A stretch of 64,000 nucleotides of DNA from Enterococcus viikkiensis (GTDB taxonomy: Bacteria > Bacillota > Bacilli > Lactobacillales > Enterococcaceae). Every line of letters begins with the position of its first letter. Within the stretch, counting starts at the first letter, position 1. The DNA lies in assembly GCF_005405345.1 (NCBI RefSeq), contig NZ_BJDW01000003.1, positions 143,119 through 207,118 on the forward strand, written 5' to 3'. The notes under the pieces were generated by a model. That model made no database searches and was not told the DNA's origin. It saw only the letters and a list, made by a program, of their open reading frames with translations. The position numbers and the translations under genes are program-made. Of this stretch, positions 14,350 to 23,557 are shown one piece after another.

Positions 14350-16071
14350 ATGTCAAAAATTAATGCAGGCGTTGCAATGGTCAATGTTTTTGAAGCTTGG
14401 GGAATCGATCATATCTATGGAATTCCCGGTGGCTCATTCAATTCAACAATGGATGCGCTATATCATGAACGCGAATCTGTAAAATATATTCAAGTACGCC
14501 ACGAAGAAGCCGGCGCTTTAGCTGCAGCAGCAGATGCAAAACTAACTGGTAAAGTCGGTGCCGTCTTCGGTTCTGCTGGTCCTGGTGCCAGCCACTTAAT
14601 CAATGGTCTTTATGACGCACAAATGGACAATGTTCCTGTTTTGGCGTTATTAGGTCAAGTTGCTACAACTGCTATGAACTACAACTCTTTCCAAGAATTA
14701 AACGAAAATCCGATGTTTGCAGATGTCAGTGTCTACAATCGGACCGTTATGACTCCCGAAAGTCTGCCTCACGTCATTGATGAAGCCATCAAAGCGGCTT
14801 ATCAACAAAAGGGTGTCGCAGTCGTAACGATTCCCGTTGACCTTGGTTTTGAAGAGATCGAAGAAGTGGAAATCGCAACCGCGAAAAATCATAAAACCGG
14901 CGTCATCCTACCTGACGAAGAAGATCTTAAAGCCGCACTTCCTTTAATTGCAGCAGCAAAAAAACCCGTTCTTTACGTTGGTCAAGGTGTCCGTGGCGGT
15001 TTTGATGCGGTGAAAGCTTTCGCAGAGCATTTCTCAATGCCTGTTGCAGCAGCCGTACTTGCCAAAGGGATCATTCCTGATCTCTATGAAAATTTCTTAG
15101 GTTTTGCTGCCCGTGTCGCAACCAAACCAGCCAATGAAGCGTTAGCTGACGCAGACTTGATTGTCTTTGTCGGTAGTGACTTCCCATTTGGTCGTTACTT
15201 CTTTAATCCGGAAGCAAAATTCATTCAAGTTGATATCGATGCGACAAAATTTGGTCGTCGCCACAATGTTGACCAATCCGTTTTAGGTGACGGAGCGACT
15301 GCATTACGTCGGTGGGTAGAACTTGGTGAAGCACGTCCAGCAGATGCGTGGTTGAAAGCCAACCAAGAAAATATCCGCAACTGGCACGCTTGGCGTAAGA
15401 GCTTCTATAACGATGACTCTACGCCATTAAGAGCGGAACCGATCTTTAAAGAAATCAATCGCATCGCTGAAAAAGATGCTGTCTATGTTAGTGATGTCGG
15501 TAATGTAACAGTGAATTCGATCCGTCATTTAGAAATGAACGGCGAACAACAATTTACCACTTCAGGTTGGTTTGCAACAATGGGGAATGGTGTACCAGGC
15601 GGAATCGCTGCACAATTGACTTATCCAGACAAACAAGTCTTTACCTTCAGTGGTGACGGTGGCTTTGCTATGCAAATGCAAGATATCATCACCCAAGTAA
15701 AATACAATTTACCAATCATCAACGTAGTCTTTTCTAACAACGCTTTTGGTTTCATCGAAGCGGAACAAGAAGATACCGAACAACAAAAATTCGGTGTTTT
15801 CCTAGAAGGCGCGGACTTTGGTAAAGTTGGTGAAGCTTTGGGCGCTGATGGGTTTACCATCACTGAATACAGTCAGCTTGAACCTGCATTTACTGCGGCA
15901 AAAGAAAGCAAACGTCCGGTCGTAATCGATATTAAGATCAAAGACGAACGTCCTTTACCAGTCGAAGCGCTAGAATTGGAACCTGAAAAATTCTCAGCTG
16001 AACAAATCCAGGCCTTCAAAGAAAAATATAAAGTCCATGACATGCCAACCTTGCGTGAACTATTAAAATAA
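14350..16071 (+). CDS. pox: Pyruvate oxidase
   Basis: A 573-residue ThDP- and FAD-dependent enzyme that turns pyruvate, phosphate and oxygen into acetyl phosphate, CO2 and hydrogen peroxide. Visible elements are the N-terminal ThDP-activating Glu in HEEAGALAAAADA, the central FAD domain, and the C-terminal ThDP motif GDGGFAMQMQD followed by the Mg-binding SNNAFGF. Length matches SpxB/PoxL. The ATG at 14350 is preferred over an in-frame GTG at 14341, although its RBS is weak. It stands alone with its own promoter and terminator. The symbol is generic. Confidence 0.9.
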   Translation: MSKINAGVAMVNVFEAWGIDHIYGIPGGSFNSTMDALYHERESVKYIQVRHEEAGALAAAADAKLTGKVGAVFGSAGPGASHLINGLYDAQMDNVPVLALLGQVATTAMNYNSFQELNENPMFADVSVYNRTVMTPESLPHVIDEAIKAAYQQKGVAVVTIPVDLGFEEIEEVEIATAKNHKTGVILPDEEDLKAALPLIAAAKKPVLYVGQGVRGGFDAVKAFAEHFSMPVAAAVLAKGIIPDLYENFLGFAARVATKPANEALADADLIVFVGSDFPFGRYFFNPEAKFIQVDIDATKFGRRHNVDQSVLGDGATALRRWVELGEARPADAWLKANQENIRNWHAWRKSFYNDDSTPLRAEPIFKEINRIAEKDAVYVSDVGNVTVNSIRHLEMNGEQQFTTSGWFATMGNGVPGGIAAQLTYPDKQVFTFSGDGGFAMQMQDIITQVKYNLPIINVVFSNNAFGFIEAEQEDTEQQKFGVFLEGADFGKVGEALGADGFTITEYSQLEPAFTAAKESKRPVVIDIKIKDERPLPVEALELEPEKFSAEQIQAFKEKYKVHDMPTLRELLK

Positions 16072-16089
16072 TTACGAGCTTCATCAAAT

Positions 16090-16123
16090 AAAAAAAGTTG
16101 TGCCAGTGGCACAACTTTTTTTT
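16090..16123. terminator. Bidirectional terminator between pox and the EIIA gene
   Basis: A 23-base palindrome AAGTTGTGCCA-G-TGGCACAACTT (16095-16117) with A residues on the left and eight T residues on the right serves both convergent genes. Confidence 0.9.
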
Positions 16124-16499
16124 ACATTCTTCTGATGGTCAATTTGGTTTCTTTTTCCAATTGTTCTGTCAGCTCGTCAGCTGCTAACTCACGATTTACC
16201 AATGCTTGCAGCACCATTGGCAAATTCACTCCTGTGACTAACGCTTGCCGAGCATCATTCATGACACAATAACTGGCATAGCGAAAAGGTGTCCCACCAA
16301 AAATGTCCACGAGCCAAACAAGTTCGTCCGTCTTCGTTAATACTTCATTGGCTAAATCCGTTATTTTTTCTTGAAGTCCGGTAGCTCCCGGCTCGATATT
16401 TATTGTTTCGACACAGCTTTGCTCACCCAAAATGGCTTCCGCCGTCTTTAACAGACTATCCGCTAAATGGTCGTGAGTCGCGATAATGAGCCCGATCAT
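16122..16499 (-). CDS. Orphan mannose-family PTS EIIA
   Basis: A 125-residue EIIA-Man fold protein. The N-terminus MIGLIIATHDHLADSLL places the phosphorylatable His at residue 9, and LVDIFGGTPFRYAS is the usual dimer/active-site loop; GVNLPMVLQAL near residue 89 is also typical. Most EIIA-Man genes lie with EIIB, EIIC and EIID genes, but none is adjacent here. It may serve a PTS encoded elsewhere or act as a regulatory phospho-acceptor. The sequence THDH replaces the common THGH/THGW. Confidence 0.85.
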   Translation of the reverse strand: MIGLIIATHDHLADSLLKTAEAILGEQSCVETINIEPGATGLQEKITDLANEVLTKTDELVWLVDIFGGTPFRYASYCVMNDARQALVTGVNLPMVLQALVNRELAADELTEQLEKETKLTIRRM

Positions 16500-16567
16500 A
16501 CTGACACATCCCTTCGAGACTTAAGTTTAGCGTATTTTAAATCGCAAGTAAATTCTTAACCGTTGAC

Positions 16568-16596
16568 TTGAAACTTCAGATGTTCCCCGATATAAT
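16568..16596 (+). promoter_or_regulatory. Promoter of the ABC-F gene
   Basis: TTGAAA (16568-16573), 17-bp spacer, perfect TATAAT (16591-16596). Transcription would begin about 16603, which rules out translation starting at or before this site. Confidence 0.75.
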
Positions 16597-16639
16597 GCAA
16601 AGAGGCCTTGGGCCAATACTGATAAAGCGAGGAAATTCA

Positions 16640-18259
16640 TTGATTACAGTAAGTGACGTTAGTTTACAATTCCCTGATCGTAAATTATTTGATGACGTAA
16701 ATATTAAATTCACTCCCGGCAATTGTTACGGGTTGATCGGTGCTAACGGCGCCGGTAAATCGACCTTCCTTAAAATTTTAGCAGGTGATATCCAACCTTC
16801 TACCGGTTCCATTACCTTAGGACCTAATGAACGGATGGCTGTTTTAAAACAAAATCATTTTGACTTTGAAGAATACACCGTACTTGAAACGGTTATTATG
16901 GGACACGAGCGCTTGTACCAAGTGATGCAGGAAAAAGACGCTGTCTATATGAAGGAAGATTTTTCTGATGAAGACGGGATTCGCGCAGCCGAATTAGAAG
17001 GCGAATTTGCCGAACTAGATGGCTGGGAAGCGGAACCGGAAGCCGCCGTTTTACTGCAAGGATTAAACATCCCTGAAGATCTACATCAGCAAAAAATGAG
17101 TGAATTGACGGCAGGACAAAAAATCAAAGTGCTTTTAGCGCAATCACTTTTCGGCAAACCCGATGTCCTATTACTAGACGAACCAACCAATGGATTAGAT
17201 ATCCAATCTATCAACTGGTTAGAAGAATTCTTAATCAATTTTGACAATACCGTTATCGTTGTCTCCCATGACCGCCACTTCTTAAACAAAGTGTGTACCC
17301 ACATGGCGGATTTAGACTTCGGTAAAATCAAATTGTACGTTGGTAACTATGACTTTTGGTTAGAATCAAGCCAGTTAGCAACCAAATTGCAGTCACAACA
17401 AAACGCGAAAAAAGAAGAACAGATCAAAGAACTGCAAGACTTTATCGCACGTTTCAGTGCCAACGCGTCTAAATCAAAACAAGCAACTTCAAGAAAGAAA
17501 ATGTTGGACAAGATCACACTTGATGACATCCAGCCTTCTTCTCGCCGTTATCCTTTCGTTCAATTTAAACCAGAACGAGAAATCGGCAATGATTTACTAC
17601 AAGTGGATAATGTCAGCGTAACAATCGATGGTAAAAAAATCTTAGACAATATCTCCTTCACCTTGAACCGTGACGATAAAGTCGCTTTCGTTGCTGAAAA
17701 TGACTTGATTACGACGACCTTGTTCAAAGTGATTATGGGCGATTTACAGCCTGACAGCGGTAGTATTCGTTGGGGCGTCACCACCACTCAAGCTTACTTG
17801 CCAAAAGACACGACGAAAGAATTTGACAGCTCTATGCCGATCCTTGATTGGCTACGCCAATATGCTAGCAAGGAAGAAGATGACAACACCTTCTTACGTA
17901 GCTTCTTAGGACGGATGCTATTCTCAGGTGATGAAGTGATGAAGCCCGTCAATGTCTTATCCGGTGGCGAAAAAGTTCGTTGTATGCTATCGAAATTAAT
18001 GCTGTCTAAATCAAACGTCTTAGTGCTAGATGATCCAACCAATCACTTAGACCTAGAATCGATTTCAGCATTAAACGATGGCTTGATCGCTTATAAAGGT
18101 TCGCTTTTATTCGCCTCACATGACCATCAGTTCATTCAAACTATCGCCAACCGCATCATCGCCGTTTCAGAACATGGCGTGGTGGATCGTGCAGAAACCA
18201 CTTATGATGAATTTTTGGAGAATCCAGAAGTTCAAAAGCAACTGAAACAATTAGTTTAA
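16640..18259 (+). CDS. ABC-F family ATPase (YkpA/YbiT-like)
   Basis: A 539-residue soluble protein with two ABC domains and no membrane part, so a ribosome-associated ABC-F factor rather than a transporter. Domain 1 has an intact Walker A GANGAGKST (34-42) and signature region LTAGQ. The linker (about 240-310) is helical and charged. Domain 2 has signature LSGGE and Walker B VLVLDDP, but its Walker A is degenerate (VAENDLITTT, without the usual Gly and Lys), which I believe is common in this subgroup. Translation starts at a TTG (16640) six bases after GAGGA; the strong promoter at 16568-16596 excludes a longer N-terminus. Confidence 0.85.
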   Translation: MITVSDVSLQFPDRKLFDDVNIKFTPGNCYGLIGANGAGKSTFLKILAGDIQPSTGSITLGPNERMAVLKQNHFDFEEYTVLETVIMGHERLYQVMQEKDAVYMKEDFSDEDGIRAAELEGEFAELDGWEAEPEAAVLLQGLNIPEDLHQQKMSELTAGQKIKVLLAQSLFGKPDVLLLDEPTNGLDIQSINWLEEFLINFDNTVIVVSHDRHFLNKVCTHMADLDFGKIKLYVGNYDFWLESSQLATKLQSQQNAKKEEQIKELQDFIARFSANASKSKQATSRKKMLDKITLDDIQPSSRRYPFVQFKPEREIGNDLLQVDNVSVTIDGKKILDNISFTLNRDDKVAFVAENDLITTTLFKVIMGDLQPDSGSIRWGVTTTQAYLPKDTTKEFDSSMPILDWLRQYASKEEDDNTFLRSFLGRMLFSGDEVMKPVNVLSGGEKVRCMLSKLMLSKSNVLVLDDPTNHLDLESISALNDGLIAYKGSLLFASHDHQFIQTIANRIIAVSEHGVVDRAETTYDEFLENPEVQKQLKQLV

Positions 18260-18264
18260 AACAC

Positions 18265-18312
18265 AAAGAGGCCCTGACAGAAGCTACTACTGGAACGCCT
18301 TATTCGTAAAAA
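18265..18312 (+). repeat. Terminator-associated intergenic repeat, copy 1
   Basis: AAAGAGGCCCTGACAGAAGC then GGAACGCCTTATTCGTAAAAAG, leading into a terminator. Related copies are at 38884 and 42482. The remaining 18345-18560 sequence contains no gene that I can see. Confidence 0.65.
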
Positions 18313-18343
18313 GCCCAGGCGAAAATTTTCGCCTGGGCTTTTT
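18308..18343 (+). terminator. Terminator of the ABC-F gene
   Basis: A perfect 36-base palindrome centred on AAAATTTT, with GCCCAGGC arms and terminal T residues. Confidence 0.9.
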
Positions 18344-18569
18344 ACCTGTTATCACTCACTAAAGAGTTGAGAAGCTATTACGTACACTACAAGCTGCCAA
18401 TCGTGATCAAGGCCATCCATTCAGACGAATCAACCTAATAAAGCAATGACCGTATCTCAGTCAAAACGAGCGCTCTTCCTCCTGGCATCATGTAAGACGA
18501 GCCCATGTCACGCTACGATGGCGGCGTACCAATACGACCAACATAGGCGACTATTGCCAAAACAAAGAG

Positions 18570-18597
18570 TTGTCATAAATTTTATTTATATGATAAT
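18570..18597 (+). promoter_or_regulatory. Predicted promoter of the LysR-type gene
   Basis: TTGTCA (18570-18575), 16-bp spacer, GATAAT (18592-18597), 24 bases before the start codon. Confidence 0.5.
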
Positions 18598-18621
18598 CTA
18601 ATTTCACAAAAGGAGATTATT

Positions 18622-19536
18622 ATGAACTTTAAAGACTTAGAATACTTCCAACGCTTAGTTCGCGAGAAAAATTTTACGAAAGTTGCGAAAGCCTTTCAAG
18701 TCAGTCAGCCAACGATTACCTACGCCGTAAAACGGCTAGAAGACGAGCTGGGAACTGAACTCGTTTACCGTGACCAATCTCATAAACAATTGATGATTAC
18801 TCAATCTGGTTTGGTCCTTTCTCGCCATATTTCGAATATCTTGAAAGAATTAACCATCGCTGTTACTGAAATCGATCGCTTGAAGGAAGAAACCTTGGAT
18901 TTTGGTCTGCCACCGATCATAGGTAATTTCTATTTTCCAAAGTTATCCTCCTACCTTTTTAAAAATAATTTGATGAGCCACATCCATTTAGTCGATGGCG
19001 GTTCACGAGACCTCTACGATCTTTTACGCCGCGGTAAGATTGATTTGGCCCTTTTAGGCACTACTCAACCAATTCGTGACGGTGAATTAACCAGTGAACT
19101 ACTCGTCGAAAAAAAATTTATGATCGTAGTTAGCCCGCAGCACCCATTGGCAACCCGCAAAGAAATCTCTTTTGCTGAACTCAAAGATGAGCCCTTTGTT
19201 TTACTGAATGAGCATTACGTCCATCCCACCGCCTTCAAAAAAATGGCCCAGCAGGCACATTTTGAACCGCAAATTATTTATCAAAATAGCAATTTGAATA
19301 TTTTAAAAGGCATGATCAGAGAACAGATTGGAATTGGCTTTTTAGCAGAGCTGGCAGTCTCGCCTGAAGATAAGCTAGTGACAATCCCTATCACCGATAG
19401 CCCACAGCCTACCTTTATGATCTCATTGGTTCAACGAGAGCAAATATTAGATTCCACTATTCGCGCACAATTAATTGAATTGATCCGTGAATTCAGTACA
19501 AACGACATCAATAAAAAAAACGAAGAAATCCATTAA
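18622..19536 (+). CDS. LysR-family regulator, MleR-like
   Basis: A 304-residue LysR regulator. The winged helix-turn-helix occupies about residues 1-65 (KNFTKVAKAFQVSQPTITYA) and the effector-binding domain about 90-295. The N-terminus MNFKDLEYFQRLVREKNFTK resembles the malolactic regulators (MleR) of lactic acid bacteria, but no malolactic enzyme or malate transporter is adjacent, so the regulon is unknown. AGGAG precedes the ATG. It has its own promoter and shares a bidirectional terminator with the convergent degV gene. Confidence 0.82.
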   Translation: MNFKDLEYFQRLVREKNFTKVAKAFQVSQPTITYAVKRLEDELGTELVYRDQSHKQLMITQSGLVLSRHISNILKELTIAVTEIDRLKEETLDFGLPPIIGNFYFPKLSSYLFKNNLMSHIHLVDGGSRDLYDLLRRGKIDLALLGTTQPIRDGELTSELLVEKKFMIVVSPQHPLATRKEISFAELKDEPFVLLNEHYVHPTAFKKMAQQAHFEPQIIYQNSNLNILKGMIREQIGIGFLAELAVSPEDKLVTIPITDSPQPTFMISLVQREQILDSTIRAQLIELIREFSTNDINKKNEEIH

Positions 19537-19558
19537 CTAGGATTTCTTCGTTTTTTTT
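19513..19558. terminator. Bidirectional terminator between LysR and degV genes
   Basis: CGAAGAAATCC/GGATTTCTTCG, an 11-bp stem (19521-19531 with 19540-19550), flanked by eight A residues on the left and eight T residues on the right. Confidence 0.9.
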
Positions 19559-19562
19559 ATTA

Positions 19563-20429
19563 TTAGTTGCGTTTTTCACCACGAGTAAAGACTGCGATAC
19601 AGCCAAGTCCGGTGTGACTAGAAATCGTTGTCCCCAACGGAAAGATCCGAACCTCTTTTGGTTGGATATTCTCTTCTAAGTGACGCTTAACCTCTTCTGC
19701 CCCTACTTGATCGGCGCTAGTCGTAATAAAAATCGTTTGGTTCGCTGGATCCGTCGTTGCCTCGCTGATTTTATCAGCAACTAATTGCAACGCCTTTTTG
19801 CGGCCTCTGATTTTTTCGACATTTTGCAGCTTGCCCGCTACATCAACGGTGATGATCGGCTTAATATTCATTAAGCCACCAATCGCAGCGCTGGTTTTAG
19901 AAATACGGCCGCCTCGTTGTAAATGATGCAAATCATCCACAGTCACCCAATGATGATACGTCAATTTATTCTCTTCCAGCCATTCATACAACTCTTGCAG
20001 CGACATGCCTGCTTGTTGTTTTTGAGCCGCTTCATAGACCATGAGTCCTTCGCCGCCGCTGGCTGCCAAAGAATCCACTACCAAGACTTCCGCCTCAGGT
20101 AAATCCTCTTTCAATATTTCGACTGCCTGCATCGCACTGTGGTAAGAGCCACTTAACCCAGAGGAAAAACAAATGTATAAAACAGGAATCTTTTTCTCTG
20201 CATAGCTGCGGAAAAATTCAACATAACGCCCTACGTTGACTTGTGACGTCGTTGGCATCGCACCATCTTTGATCTTTTGATAGAACTCGTCAATCTTAAA
20301 ATTACGACCTAAATCATCGGCCATCTCTGTCCCATTAACTTCCACATACATCGAAATAAAATCAACCTTGATTTCATCTAATAATGTATATGGCAGGTCA
20401 CAACATGAATCCGTTAGAATCTGATACAT
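19563..20429 (-). CDS. DegV family fatty-acid-binding protein
   Basis: A 288-residue DegV/FakB-like protein. The N-terminal TDSCCDLP loop, the central TSQVNVGRY and SSGLSGSYHSA (ligand carboxylate-binding Ser), and the late RIFPLGTTISSHTG are the family landmarks. FakB proteins present fatty acids to the kinase FakA; whether this copy does so is inferred. It is preceded by the purA gene on the same strand, but the gap of 77 bases and a separate terminator suggest modest coupling. Confidence 0.87.
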   Translation of the reverse strand: MYQILTDSCCDLPYTLLDEIKVDFISMYVEVNGTEMADDLGRNFKIDEFYQKIKDGAMPTTSQVNVGRYVEFFRSYAEKKIPVLYICFSSGLSGSYHSAMQAVEILKEDLPEAEVLVVDSLAASGGEGLMVYEAAQKQQAGMSLQELYEWLEENKLTYHHWVTVDDLHHLQRGGRISKTSAAIGGLMNIKPIITVDVAGKLQNVEKIRGRKKALQLVADKISEATTDPANQTIFITTSADQVGAEEVKRHLEENIQPKEVRIFPLGTTISSHTGLGCIAVFTRGEKRN

Positions 20430-20506
20430 TTTTAAAGTCCTCCAAATACCCGCTTATAATAGTAATTCTATTTTACTAGATATTCGGTTGCTTGTCTCAC
20501 AATATG

Positions 20507-21799
20507 TTAGATTTGTGCCCAGACACTCTCAAGAATATTCGTTTGTGTCCGATCTGGCCCAACTGAGAAAGTTGAGATACGAACACCAACCAGTTCAGAA
20601 ACCCGACGCACATAGTTCCGAGCATTTTCCGGCAAGTCCGCTAACGTACGACAACCGGTAATATCTTCACTCCAGCCAGGCAATTCTTCATAAACCGGTT
20701 TGCAGCGATTCAATTCCTTCAAGCTTGCTGGGTAATGATAAATCAATTCACCGTCTAATTCATAAGCAGTACAGATTTTAACGGTTTCCAGTCCACTTAA
20801 AACATCAATCGAATTCAACGATAGATTCGTAATCCCTGAAACGCGTTTAGAATGACGCATAACTACAGAATCAAACCAACCAACCCGACGTGGACGTCCA
20901 GTCGTTGTGCCATATTCACGACCAACTTCACGAATTTGATTTCCAACTTCATCGTTTAATTCTGTTGGGAACGGTCCATCACCGACCCGCGAGGTATAAG
21001 CTTTACATACGCCTACCACTTTATCAATCTTCGCTGGTCCAACCCCACTACCAATCGTTACACCACCGGCTACTGGGTTAGATGAGGTCACGAAAGGATA
21101 CGTTCCCTGATCGATATCCAGCATAACCCCTTGTGCTCCTTCAAATAAGACACGTTTACCTTGGTCCAGTGCATCATTCAAAATGACAGAAGTATCCGTC
21201 ACATATTGCTTGATCTGTTGACCGTATTCATAATATTCTTCAAAAATATCGTCGAAGTTCATCGCTTCATCATCAAACATCTTGACGAATTGACGATTTT
21301 TTTCTTCTAAGTTAATCTTCAACCGCTCTTCAAAAATTTCTTTATCTAGCAAGTCCGCGATGCGAATGCCCACACGCGCTGCTTTATCCATATAAGCTGG
21401 TCCGATCCCTTTGATCGTTGTACCGATCTTATTTTCACCTTTGGCATCTTCTTGTAATTGATCCAATTTAATATGATATGGCAAAATAACATGGGCACGG
21501 TCAGAAATACGTAAATTATCTGTTTTGATCCCGCGTTCATGTAAATAAGCTAATTCTGTCACTAATGATTTCGGATTGACGACTACACCGTTTCCAATGA
21601 CACTGGTTTTATCCGCATAGAAAATCCCAGACGGAATCAAGTGTAATTTATATGTTTCATTGTCAAATTTGATTGTATGACCTGCATTGTCTCCACCTTG
21701 GTAACGAGCAATGACTTCCGCATTCTCACTTAAAAAGTCTGTGATCTTTCCTTTTCCTTCATCGCCCCACTGCGTCCCTACAACTACTACAGATGACAT
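20507..21799 (-). CDS. purA: Adenylosuccinate synthetase
   Basis: A 430-residue GTP-dependent enzyme joining IMP and aspartate to form adenylosuccinate, the first committed step to AMP. The N-terminal P-loop [11 protein letters not shown], the substrate loop QGGDNAGHT, and the C-terminal [13 protein letters not shown] with later [10 protein letters not shown] match the family throughout. Full length, with the start at [11 protein letters not shown] sigma-A promoter and two PurBox-like sequences lie upstream. It lies next to dnaB, as is usual in enterococci and bacilli. Confidence 0.97.
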   Translation of the reverse strand: MSSVVVVGTQWGDEGKGKITDFLSENAEVIARYQGGDNAGHTIKFDNETYKLHLIPSGIFYADKTSVIGNGVVVNPKSLVTELAYLHERGIKTDNLRISDRAHVILPYHIKLDQLQEDAKGENKIGTTIKGIGPAYMDKAARVGIRIADLLDKEIFEERLKINLEEKNRQFVKMFDDEAMNFDDIFEEYYEYGQQIKQYVTDTSVILNDALDQGKRVLFEGAQGVMLDIDQGTYPFVTSSNPVAGGVTIGSGVGPAKIDKVVGVCKAYTSRVGDGPFPTELNDEVGNQIREVGREYGTTTGRPRRVGWFDSVVMRHSKRVSGITNLSLNSIDVLSGLETVKICTAYELDGELIYHYPASLKELNRCKPVYEELPGWSEDITGCRTLADLPENARNYVRRVSELVGVRISTFSVGPDRTQTNILESVWAQI

Positions 21800-21835
21800 C
21801 TGAACACCTCATTTTATTTTATTTAATCCTGAACC

Positions 21836-21864
21836 ATTGTAACAAGAATACCGCAATCTTTCAA
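21836..21864 (-). promoter_or_regulatory. Predicted purA promoter
   Basis: Minus strand TTGAAA (21859-21864), 17-bp spacer, TACAAT (21836-21841). Confidence 0.65.
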
Positions 21865-21867
21865 TGA

Positions 21868-21921
21868 AAATTCGAATATTAGAATTGAATGATTCTAAAA
21901 AATGAGTAAATCACGAACATT
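21868..21921. promoter_or_regulatory. Pair of PurBox-like sequences upstream of purA
   Basis: AAATTCGAATATT (21868-21880) and AATCACGAACATT (21909-21921) each match about 11 of 13 positions of the PurR box AWWWCCGAACWWT. They lie just upstream of the purA -35. No PurR gene is in the window; binding is inferred. Confidence 0.4.
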
Positions 21922-21959
21922 ATTTTTAAAACCTAGAAAAACTCTGGTGAACTCAATAT

Positions 21960-22008
21960 ATAAGAGAGACTGCGCGAGCTTTCTCAGCTTTTGAGCACTA
22001 AAATGACC
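21960..22008. repeat. Dispersed repeat pair, copy B
   Basis: ATAAGAGAGAC ... CTCAGCTTTTGAGCACTAAAA, related to 9653-9700 in the same orientation. It lies in the purA-dnaB gap. Confidence 0.5.
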
Positions 22009-22029
22009 CTTTTATACTCCTGTAAAGAT

Positions 22030-22064
22030 AAAAAAATCTCCGCCAGTTTTTACTGGCGGAGATT
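22030..22064 (-). terminator. Terminator after dnaB
   Basis: AATCTCCGCCAGT/ACTGGCGGAGATT, a perfect 13-bp stem (22035-22047 with 22052-22064) followed on the minus strand by a run of T residues. Confidence 0.92.
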
Positions 22065-22069
22065 TTCAT

Positions 22070-23431
22070 TTAAAATTCTGCTCTTGGTGACAGTGACGAG
22101 AATTTATTGTATTCCTTAATAAAGAGTAATTCTACCGTTCCTCGTGCACCGCTCCGGTTTTTCTCAATGATCACTTCGATGACATTTCGATTAGCAACTG
22201 AATCTTCCTCTTCTTCACCTTCACGCTCGTAATAATCCTCACGATACAAAAAGGCTACGATGTCAGCATCTTGCTCAATGGACCCTGATTCCCGGATGTC
22301 ACTTAGGACCGGACGTTTGTCCTGACGTTGCTCTACACCACGAGAAAGCTGTGACAACGCAATGATCGGTACTTTTAGTTCTTTTGCTAATTTCTTCAAC
22401 TGACGTGAAATCTCCGAGACCTCTTGTTGTCGATTCTCGCGACCAGTTCCTTCAATTAGTTGTAGATAATCGATCAGGATCAATCCTAAATTGCCCTTCT
22501 CTTTCGCTAATTTATGACATTTTGCCCGAATCTCAGAAATCTTGATCCCCGGTGTGTCATCAATAAAAATATTAGCTCGTGACAAGCTGCCCATCGCAAC
22601 GATCAAGTTTTGCCATTCTTCTTCTGAAAGTTGGCCGGTTCGCAAATGACTCGCCTCGATCGATCCTTCCGCACAAAGCATCCGGTTAACAAGGGATTCC
22701 GCCCCCATTTCCAAACTGAAGATTGCCACAGATTTATCTGTTTTAGTCCCCACATTTTGCGCAATATTTAACGCAAACGCCGTCTTACCTACGGCTGGAC
22801 GAGCTGCTAGGATGATCAATTCTTCCGATTGCAGCCCTGCGGTCATTTTATCAAGTGCCGCATAACCGGTCGGCAACCCAGTGATTTCCTCATCGTTGCG
22901 GGCTAATTGATCGATATTTTCAATCGCAGTATTCAAGACCTCACTGATGGTCAAAAAACCGCTCTTATTGCGTCTTTCGGAGACTTCCATAATATTACGC
23001 TCGGCAGTATCTAAAATCGTCTGAACGTCGTCTCCTTGCTCGAAACCTTCTGTTACGATGTTCGTAGCTGTTTGAATCAGATTTCGTAACAGTGACTTCT
23101 CTTCCACGATCTTCGCGTAATAACCGATATTAGCCGCGGTAGGAACACTTAAAGCCAATTCGGATAGATAACTTAATCCGCCGGCATCTTCTAATTGATT
23201 CTGTTGTTCCAATAATTCTTTGACCGTGATCACATCAATGGCTTCATTGCGGTCATTTAACTGAATCATCCCACGAAAAATCAGCTGATGGCCCCGACGG
23301 TAAAAATCTTCTGGAACTATGTACTCCATGGCCGTAATCAAAGCATCAGTCTCCAAAAAAATAGAGCCTAAAGTCGCTTGTTCGGCTTCAATGCTTTGGG
23401 GTGGCACACGATCTTGTAACATTTCGCTCAT
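22070..23431 (-). CDS. dnaB: Replicative DNA helicase
   Basis: A 453-residue hexameric helicase that unwinds DNA at the replication fork. The N-terminal primase-interacting domain occupies about residues 10-110, a linker follows, and the RecA-like motor begins near 180. The motor has Walker A AARPAVGKTAFALN and Walker B LILIDYLQLI, with the later arginine-finger region KNRSGARGTVEL. Full length for the Gram-positive DnaB/DnaC family. It is the last gene of the gdpP-rplI-dnaB group and ends in a strong terminator; purA follows as a separate unit. Confidence 0.97.
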   Translation of the reverse strand: MSEMLQDRVPPQSIEAEQATLGSIFLETDALITAMEYIVPEDFYRRGHQLIFRGMIQLNDRNEAIDVITVKELLEQQNQLEDAGGLSYLSELALSVPTAANIGYYAKIVEEKSLLRNLIQTATNIVTEGFEQGDDVQTILDTAERNIMEVSERRNKSGFLTISEVLNTAIENIDQLARNDEEITGLPTGYAALDKMTAGLQSEELIILAARPAVGKTAFALNIAQNVGTKTDKSVAIFSLEMGAESLVNRMLCAEGSIEASHLRTGQLSEEEWQNLIVAMGSLSRANIFIDDTPGIKISEIRAKCHKLAKEKGNLGLILIDYLQLIEGTGRENRQQEVSEISRQLKKLAKELKVPIIALSQLSRGVEQRQDKRPVLSDIRESGSIEQDADIVAFLYREDYYEREGEEEEDSVANRNVIEVIIEKNRSGARGTVELLFIKEYNKFSSLSPRAEF

Positions 23432-23489
23432 GTTTGTTTACGCTCCTCTACGTCCATCTATTTTACAGAATCTAACGCCTAAATACAAC

Positions 23490-23536
23490 AAAGAGTATGA
23501 GGGATTCTCTGAAATTCAGGAATACTCATACTCTTT
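23490..23536 (-). terminator. Hairpin between rplI and dnaB
   Basis: AAAGAGTATGAG/CTCATACTCTTT, a 12-bp stem with an imperfect inner part. The minus-strand tail (TGTTGTATTT) is only moderately T-rich, so termination may be partial, allowing dnaB transcription. Confidence 0.6.
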
Positions 23537-23557
23537 GGTATTTACTCGATTAATGAA

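Noticed and set aside
16568..16639. Upstream in-frame start for the ABC-F gene
   Set aside because: A strong promoter with TATAAT lies inside that stretch and the first ABC domain begins right after the TTG at 16640.
18345..18560. Possible gene in the gap before the LysR regulator
   Set aside because: No open frame with an RBS or recognisable protein; probably degenerate sequence.
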